This document shows, one piece after another, positions 15,414 to 16,771 of a stretch of 16,771 nucleotides of DNA. Both the position numbers and the translations under genes were made by a program. Each line of letters starts with the position of its first letter. Positions within the stretch are counted from its first letter, which is position 1. Source of the stretch: CAZSNH01 sp052388455 (GTDB taxonomy: Bacteria > Pseudomonadota > Alphaproteobacteria > Rhizobiales > Hyphomicrobiaceae); contig JBQTIA010000013.1 in the NCBI GenBank assembly GCA_052388455.1, positions 1-16,771 on the forward strand, read 5' to 3'. The notes under the pieces were generated by a model that saw nothing but the letters and a program-made list of their open reading frames with translations, was not told the origin of the DNA and searched no databases.

Positions 15414-16328
15414 ATGGCCAAGGCCGAGCAGAAGTCGAAAGGGGAAAAGGCTGCAGCCAAGGCGTCGGCAGCGCCGGCCAAAGCCTTCGACATCGACAAT
15501 CCCGATCTGCCGAAGGCGATCGACGACGCGGCCATGGCCTCGGGTGGCTACCCCTACGACAAGAAGCTCAAATCGGAGGCCTTCGAAAAGGAGCTGGTTC
15601 AGCTCCAGACCGAGCTCGTCAAGCTGCAGACGCATTTCCAGAAGTCCGGTGAGCGCATGGTGATCCTGTTCGAAGGCCGTGATTCGGCCGGCAAGGGCGG
15701 CTGCATCGCGCGCTTCACCGCCCATCTCAATCCTCGCTCTGCCCGCACCGTCGCGCTGACCAAGCCGACTGAGACCGAGCGTGGGCAATGGTATTTCCAG
15801 CGCTACGTGCCCCACCTGCCGACGCGCGGCGAAATGGTTCTCTTCGACCGCTCCTGGTACAACCGCGCCGGCGTCGAGCGCGTGATGGGCTTCTGCACAG
15901 AGGATCAGGTAGCGGACTTCCTTCGCGACGCGCCGCAGTTCGAGGCGCTGCTCGTTCAGGACGGCATCAAGCTGTTCAAGTTCTATTTGACCATCGGTCG
16001 CGAGATGCAGCTGAAGCGCTTCCACGAGCGCCGCCACGATCCTCTCAAGCAATGGAAGCTGACTGACATCGATCTCGCCGCCATCGCCAAGTGGGACGAC
16101 TATACGCGTGCGCAGACGGAGATGTTCCGCTACACGCACACCGCGACGACGCCGTGGACCATCATCCACGCCAACGACCAGCGCCGCGCACGACTGGAAT
16201 CGATCCGCGTCGTCCTCTCGGCCTTCGACTACGCCGACAAGGACAGGAAGACCGTCGGCGACATCGACACTCGGATCGTCGGGTCAGGCCCGGAGTTTTT
16301 TGCGAAAGAGCCCGGCACGGCGCGATAG
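15414..16328 (+). CDS. ppk2: Polyphosphate kinase 2 (class I PPK2)
   Basis: A 304-aa cytosolic P-loop kinase that uses polyphosphate to phosphorylate nucleoside diphosphates, or the reverse. The Walker A motif GRDSAGKGG is at residues 88-96, the lid/substrate region TKPTETERGQWYFQRYVPHLP begins at 116, and Walker B with FDRSWYNRAGVERVMGF runs about 144-160. Conserved C-terminal parts include LKFHxR-like LKRFHERRHDPLKQWKL and WTIIHANDQRRARL. Single-domain length fits class I. I chose the ATG at 15414, which has GGAGG 5 bases upstream; a GTG at 15402 in the same frame lies before that site. The N-terminal 25 residues are Lys/Ala-rich and probably flexible. A role in energy balance and stress survival follows from the family. 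Confidence 0.93.
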   Translation: MAKAEQKSKGEKAAAKASAAPAKAFDIDNPDLPKAIDDAAMASGGYPYDKKLKSEAFEKELVQLQTELVKLQTHFQKSGERMVILFEGRDSAGKGGCIARFTAHLNPRSARTVALTKPTETERGQWYFQRYVPHLPTRGEMVLFDRSWYNRAGVERVMGFCTEDQVADFLRDAPQFEALLVQDGIKLFKFYLTIGREMQLKRFHERRHDPLKQWKLTDIDLAAIAKWDDYTRAQTEMFRYTHTATTPWTIIHANDQRRARLESIRVVLSAFDYADKDRKTVGDIDTRIVGSGPEFFAKEPGTAR

Positions 16329-16357
16329 GGCCGGCGCATGGATCAAGGTGGAGTGCA

Positions 16358-16771
16358 ATGGCAATCAAACATAAAGGCCGGATCGCCCGTATCGTGCATG
16401 AGGCCGCGGCCGATGCGCACAAGGCCGGGGTGATGGACAAGACGACCATGCGCAAGTTCGACGCGCTTTGCCTTGCCGAGGTTTCGGAGCTGTCGCCGAA
16501 GGAGATCCAAGCTCTGCGCGCGCGTGAGAATGTGAGCCAAGCGGTTCTGGCTCACCATCTCAACGTGACAACCTGGCTGATCAGCCAGTGGGAGCGCGGC
16601 GAGCGCCGCCCGAGTGGCCCGGCGCTGACACTCCTGTCGCTCATCAAGCGCAAGGGGCTAGCCCGACCTATGCACCAGAACCCGGTCGCGACGGAGGTGA
16701 ATTTGACGGTACGCCAGAAGAAGCGCGCAGTTCGATGCCGTCGCATCGGACAAGCGTTTCGACGCCGCGTG
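16358..16771 (+). CDS. HTH (XRE/HigA-like) regulator, runs off the window
   Basis: At least 138 codons, open to the window end. Residues 40-85 form a Cro/C1-type helix-turn-helix: LSPKEIQALRARENVSQAVLA is helix 1-2, and HHLNVTTWLISQWERGERRPSG is the recognition helix and following turn. Proteins of this group (NadS/HigA-like antitoxins) are about 95-105 aa and end shortly after the SLIKRKGL segment seen at 94-101. Here the frame continues for at least 37 basic residues that look unlike family members. The ATG has AAGGTGGAG upstream, 30 bases after the ppk2 stop, so the two may be cotranscribed. No HigB/RelE-type toxin gene precedes it; whether one follows is outside the window. Confidence 0.78.
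   Translation, partial: MAIKHKGRIARIVHEAAADAHKAGVMDKTTMRKFDALCLAEVSELSPKEIQALRARENVSQAVLAHHLNVTTWLISQWERGERRPSGPALTLLSLIKRKGLARPMHQNPVATEVNLTVRQKKRAVRCRRIGQAFRRRV

Overview
The window is GC-rich and reads like the chromosome of an alphaproteobacterium, probably of the Hyphomicrobiales type. The reasons are the protein families present (short class I PPK2, alpha-type HlyD adaptor with a small membrane partner, UDP-glucuronate 4-epimerase with AsnB), the dense coding and a possible EcfG-like promoter. This placement is inferred from family resemblance and base composition; no database was consulted.

Left edge (1-1302). The first ~125 bases are the 3' end of a bacterial group II intron on the + strand. 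Domains V and VI can be folded base by base, and the intron ends about 9 bp past the stop codon of a radical SAM gene on the opposite strand. A tRNA-Gly(CCC) gene with an encoded CCA end follows.

Transport block (1388-4670, + strand). A 75-aa membrane protein is followed by a DUF3302-like small membrane protein, a HlyD-type membrane-fusion protein and an AI-2E/PerM-family permease. A possible 37-codon small ORF overlaps the permease start codon (TGATG).

Two zincins (4748-5839, - strand). A secreted HECGH protein and a cytosolic HEIGHHFG metallopeptidase lie next to each other but look unrelated. About 400 bp without a convincing gene follows.

Surface-sugar block (6243-10414). A UDP-glucuronate 4-epimerase (+) converges on a two-gene - strand operon: an AsnB-type amidotransferase followed 5 bp later by a family 4 glycosyltransferase. 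Together they suggest polysaccharide assembly with a galacturonic acid residue that may be amidated.

Uncharacterised envelope block (10531-15123, - strand). In order of transcription it holds a 907-aa four-TM protein with a large periplasmic coiled-coil loop and a long disordered cytosolic tail, a 200-aa soluble protein, and two small secreted low-complexity proteins, one with a repeated PGDG-PPWAK motif. This is the part of the window least explained by known families.

Right edge (15414-16771, + strand). A polyphosphate kinase 2 gene is followed by an XRE/HTH regulator that runs off the window with an abnormal C-terminal tail.
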